NCBI GenBank assembly: GCA_944332645.1 | Contig: CALVKK010000052.1 | Location: 1 to 7,600, forward strand | DNA length: 7,600 nucleotides | Direction of reading: 5' to 3' | Source of the DNA: an uncultured Bacilli bacterium | GTDB taxonomy: Bacteria > Bacillota_I > Bacilli_A > RF39 > UBA660 | In this document: positions 5,396-7,600 of the stretch, piece by piece | Layout: every line of letters starts with the position of its first letter | Numbering within the stretch: position 1 is the stretch's first letter | Program-made: the position numbers and the translations under genes | The notes under the pieces: generated by a model | The model's database searches: none | Told to the model about the DNA's origin: nothing | Seen by the model: only the letters and a program-made list of their open reading frames with translations

Positions 5396-5405
5396 TTTTT
5401 TTTTT
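5383..5405 (+). terminator. 3' end and T-tract of the 6S-like RNA
   Basis: The 3' strand of the RNA terminal stem (5383-5395) is followed at once by ten T residues (5396-5405). No strong local hairpin precedes the T-tract, so termination would depend on this strand pairing with the 5' end of the RNA about 160 nt away; 3' processing is an alternative. Confidence 0.5.
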
Positions 5406-5415
5406 ATACAAAATA

Positions 5416-5424
5416 TGATATAAT
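5416..5424 (+). promoter_or_regulatory. extended -10 promoter of the transketolase gene
   Basis: TGATATAAT again gives TATAAT (5419-5424) with the TG extension, eleven bases after the T-tract of the preceding RNA. The T-tract fills the -35 position and TTGGAC at 5390-5395 is too far away (23 bases). RNA should start near 5431, with a leader of about 14 nt holding the AAGGTGAT ribosome site at 5434-5441. Confidence 0.6.
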
Positions 5425-5444
5425 TTAGAAAATAAGGTGATAAA

Positions 5445-7379
5445 ATGGATAGAGAAATTGTCAACAATATTAAATCTTTAGGTATAGATATGATCGATTG
5501 TGCTAATAATGGCCATCCTGGTATTGTGTTGGGTGCCGCCAATATTATTTATACGCTTTATGCAAAACATATGAACGTCAATGTTGAGGATCCTACTTGG
5601 GAAAATAGGGATAGATTTGTTTTATCTGCTGGTCATGGATCTGCATTATTATACGCCACTTTATATATGGCGGGATTTGATTTGACAGTTGATGATTTAA
5701 AGCAATTTAGGCATATTCATTCAAAAACACCTGGACATCCTGAATATGGTGTGACTATGGGTGTCGATATGTCAACTGGTCCATTAGGACAAGGAATTGC
5801 TTCAGCTGTTGGTATGGCTTTAGCTGGCAAAATATTACACGAAAAATATCGATTACCCAAAAAGAGTAAATTAGGTAAAGAACAAAGTTTATTTGACTAT
5901 CATGTCTACGTTTTATGTAGTGATGGTGATTTAATGGAAGGCATCAGTTATGAAGCAACATCTTTAGCTGGTAGCTTAAAGTTGAATAATCTAATTGTTT
6001 TATATGATTCAAATAATGTCAGTTTGGATGGTAAAACGGAAAATACCTTTACAGAAAATGTTATTGAACGGTTTAAAGCTTTAAACTGGAATACTATTTT
6101 AGTAAATAATAATACCATTTCAAGTATTGATAAAGCTATTATGGAAGCTAAAGAAAGTGATCGGCCAACATTTATTGAAATCAAAACGATAATAGGTGAA
6201 GGTTCAATTAATGAAAATAGCAACAAAGTTCATGGTAAACCATTAGATAAAGATGATATTACAAGATTAAAATTAAAGCTAAAAATCGATCCGACAGAGT
6301 TTTATGTTAATGAGGTAGCTAAAGCAAATTTTGCTCAACAAATTAAGGAAAGAAGTTTAAAAAAATATGAATTATTTAATAAACTAGCTAAAGAGTTAGA
6401 TTACCATGAAACTGAAGTTAATTTGAATTTGAATGATATGTCATTCGACTCCGATTTATTAGAAGAACTTAGAACTACTAATGGTAAAATAATGTTGGAA
6501 ATAGCTAAAAGAATTCCTAATTTTATTGGCGGTAGTGCTGATGTCGGATCATCGACTAAAGCGGTTTTACCTAATCCTTTAAATAATTTTATAGGGAATA
6601 ATATTTATTTTGGAGTAAGAGAACATGCGATGGGAGCCATTTTAAATGGTTTAGCCCTAAATGGTTATCACTCATTTGGTTCGACATTTTTAGTTTTTAG
6701 TGATTATTTAAAACCAGCAATTCGTATGACTGCTTTAATGAATTTGCCAGTCACATATATATTTACTCATGATTCAGTTAATATTGGTCAAGATGGACCT
6801 TCACATCAACCGATTGAACAGTTAGCATCATTAAGAAGCATTCCTAATATGTTAGTTTTTAGACCGGCTGATGCTGAAGAAATTGTTGGTTGCTGGGAAT
6901 ATATCATCAATAGCAAAAAACCTAGCTGTTTAGTTTTATCACGTAATGAAGTATCGATTAATAAATTGACTGATCGAAGATTAATCGCCCAAGGTGGTTA
7001 CATAGTTAGGAAAGAAAACGAGCTTTATGCAATTATTATTTGTACAGGAAGTGAAGTCAATTTAGGAATAAAGATAGCCGATTATCTATACAAACAATAT
7101 AGTTTAGATATTAGAGTGGTTAGCATGCCATGTAGAGAATTATTTTTAAAACAAAAAAAAGAATATCAAGAGGAAATTTTACCAAAAGGGATTAGAACAA
7201 TCGTTATTGAAGCTGGTAGTAGATGCGGTTGGGAGGGTTTTGTTTATAGCGACAAATACTTGTTAACCTTAGATCGCTTTGGTTATAGTGGAACTAAACA
7301 GGAAGTTTTAAAAGAAATGAGCTTTGATTATGACTGTATTTTACAAAAAATTGTTAAATTACTAAAATTTTTTCCATAA
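5445..7379 (+). CDS. tkt: transketolase
   Basis: 644 residues, close to the usual length of about 660. This cytoplasmic thiamine-diphosphate enzyme of the non-oxidative pentose phosphate pathway moves two-carbon units between sugar phosphates. Domain 1 (about 1-275) has GHPG at 23-26, SAGHGSALLY (61-70), TPGHPE (95-100), GPLGQG (112-117), the cofactor/metal motif SDGDLMEG (159-166) with Asn190/Asn191, and VHGKPL (262-267). Domain 2 (about 340-500) has GGSADVGSSTKA (362-373), FGVREHAMG (389-397) with catalytic Glu393, FTHDS (440-444), GQDGPSHQP (448-456) and LSRN (498-501). Domain 3 has CTGSEV (533-538), SMPCRELF (560-567) and EAGSRCGW (589-596). The gene is complete. ATG 5445 has AAGGTGAT three bases upstream. 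It appears monocistronic. No terminator is visible after it, and its last 52 bases overlap a convergent gene. Its final residues (KFFP) are a little unusual. Confidence 0.97.
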   Translation: MDREIVNNIKSLGIDMIDCANNGHPGIVLGAANIIYTLYAKHMNVNVEDPTWENRDRFVLSAGHGSALLYATLYMAGFDLTVDDLKQFRHIHSKTPGHPEYGVTMGVDMSTGPLGQGIASAVGMALAGKILHEKYRLPKKSKLGKEQSLFDYHVYVLCSDGDLMEGISYEATSLAGSLKLNNLIVLYDSNNVSLDGKTENTFTENVIERFKALNWNTILVNNNTISSIDKAIMEAKESDRPTFIEIKTIIGEGSINENSNKVHGKPLDKDDITRLKLKLKIDPTEFYVNEVAKANFAQQIKERSLKKYELFNKLAKELDYHETEVNLNLNDMSFDSDLLEELRTTNGKIMLEIAKRIPNFIGGSADVGSSTKAVLPNPLNNFIGNNIYFGVREHAMGAILNGLALNGYHSFGSTFLVFSDYLKPAIRMTALMNLPVTYIFTHDSVNIGQDGPSHQPIEQLASLRSIPNMLVFRPADAEEIVGCWEYIINSKKPSCLVLSRNEVSINKLTDRRLIAQGGYIVRKENELYAIIICTGSEVNLGIKIADYLYKQYSLDIRVVSMPCRELFLKQKKEYQEEILPKGIRTIVIEAGSRCGWEGFVYSDKYLLTLDRFGYSGTKQEVLKEMSFDYDCILQKIVKLLKFFP

Positions 7380-7576
7380 GATGCTTCTACAATATCACTG
7401 GTAGATTTTCCGTCATATTCAATATCATAATTCACATTTTCATAAACAGTGATTGTATAATCTGTTGTTTCTCCAACCTTTATTTCAACATCATATTCTC
7501 CATTAACATTTTCAACTAGTATGGTAAATAAAATTATAATACTTAATATAACTATTTTTTTTATATTTTTTTTCAA
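7328..7576 (-). CDS. short secreted Ig-like protein, probably 3'-truncated
   Basis: 82 residues read on the minus strand from TTG at 7576-7574 to TAA at 7330-7328. Residues 1-26 form a Sec signal peptide: KKNIKK, then a hydrophobic core IVILSIIILFTIL, with possible cleavage after VENVNG. The mature part (VEIKVGETTDYTITVYENV, then DGKSTSDIVEASYG) resembles the first half of a bacterial Ig-like (BIG2-type) domain, which normally continues for several more strands. The last 16 or so residues are encoded antisense to the transketolase end and look unlike the rest. No terminator separates the two convergent genes. I infer loss of the 3' part by deletion or rearrangement, though a naturally short protein with an overlapping tail is possible. 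Function unknown; surface location likely. The TTG start is supported by a strong ribosome site. Confidence 0.6.
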   Translation of the reverse strand: MKKNIKKIVILSIIILFTILVENVNGEYDVEIKVGETTDYTITVYENVNYDIEYDGKSTSDIVEASYGKNFSNLTIFCKIQS

Positions 7577-7581
7577 TTTCT

Positions 7582-7592
7582 ATCACATCCTT
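7582..7592 (-). promoter_or_regulatory. ribosome binding site deciding the TTG start of the secreted protein
   Basis: On the minus strand AAGGATGTGAT matches ten of eleven bases of the ideal AAGGAGGTGAT, ending five bases before TTG 7576. The ATG inside this site is followed directly by TGA and cannot be the start. This is the main reason to accept the gene as real and TTG as its start. Confidence 0.65.
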
Positions 7593-7600
7593 TGTAAGTA

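Noticed and set aside
5291..5542. Minus-strand open frame across the 6S-like RNA and the tkt start
   Set aside because: It spans a structured RNA, its terminator and a promoter, and its N-terminal half is the complement of the conserved transketolase start.
5948..6226. Minus-strand open frame inside tkt
   Set aside because: It is antisense to a conserved thiamine-diphosphate domain; no independent evidence.

Overview
The window is a strongly AT-rich stretch of a low-GC, Gram-positive-type genome. The run ireB - ruvX - DUF1292 gene - mltG - trmR is the conserved yrzL-yrrK-yrzB-yrrL-yrrM block of Bacillota, so I infer a member of class Bacilli or a close relative. All tryptophans I checked (in MltG, the PP-loop protein and transketolase) are encoded by TGG, and ireB ends in TGA, so the code looks standard rather than the mycoplasma code. 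MltG and a second predicted murein-cleaving enzyme imply a peptidoglycan wall. The best ribosome binding sites have the form AAGGTGAT.

Layout. Bases 3-98 hold the last codons of an unrecognised gene. Bases 99-439 contain no convincing gene but hold a promoter (179-206), a strong intrinsic terminator (306-333) that would end a transcript of about 120 nt, and a second promoter-like site for the ireB operon with an inverted repeat over its -35. From 440 to 4328 six genes lie head to tail, mostly overlapping or nearly touching: ireB (regulator of the IreK/PrkC PASTA kinase), ruvX (pre-16S rRNA nuclease/resolvase fold), a DUF1292 protein, mltG (endolytic murein transglycosylase), trmR (tRNA wobble-uridine O-methyltransferase) and a membrane-anchored lysozyme-like protein with an unknown cytoplasmic domain. 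A palindromic terminator at 4327-4353 closes the operon.

A TtcA-like PP-loop ATPase (about 4378-5139) follows with its own promoter so close to the start codon that its message would have almost no leader. Bases 5224-5395 hold a structured RNA of about 172 nt. It has an extended -10 promoter, ends that pair with each other and a U-tract; I read it as 6S RNA. A transketolase gene (5445-7379) follows with its own extended -10 promoter. On the minus strand a short gene for a secreted Ig-like protein (7576-7328) runs into the 3' end of transketolase and looks truncated.

How the genes relate. The operon mixes wall remodelling (mltG, the lysozyme-like protein, and ireB through the PASTA kinase) with RNA maturation and modification (ruvX, trmR); the PP-loop protein is also probably a tRNA modifier. 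Transketolase is central carbon metabolism. The less ordinary items are the 6S-like RNA, the three TGATATAAT promoters without recognisable -35 boxes, the near-leaderless PP-loop message, the lysozyme-like gene where Bacillus subtilis has yrrN/yrrO, and the convergent overlap at the right end. I see no CRISPR array, transposase, integrase or tRNA, and no clear sign of a wholly new system.
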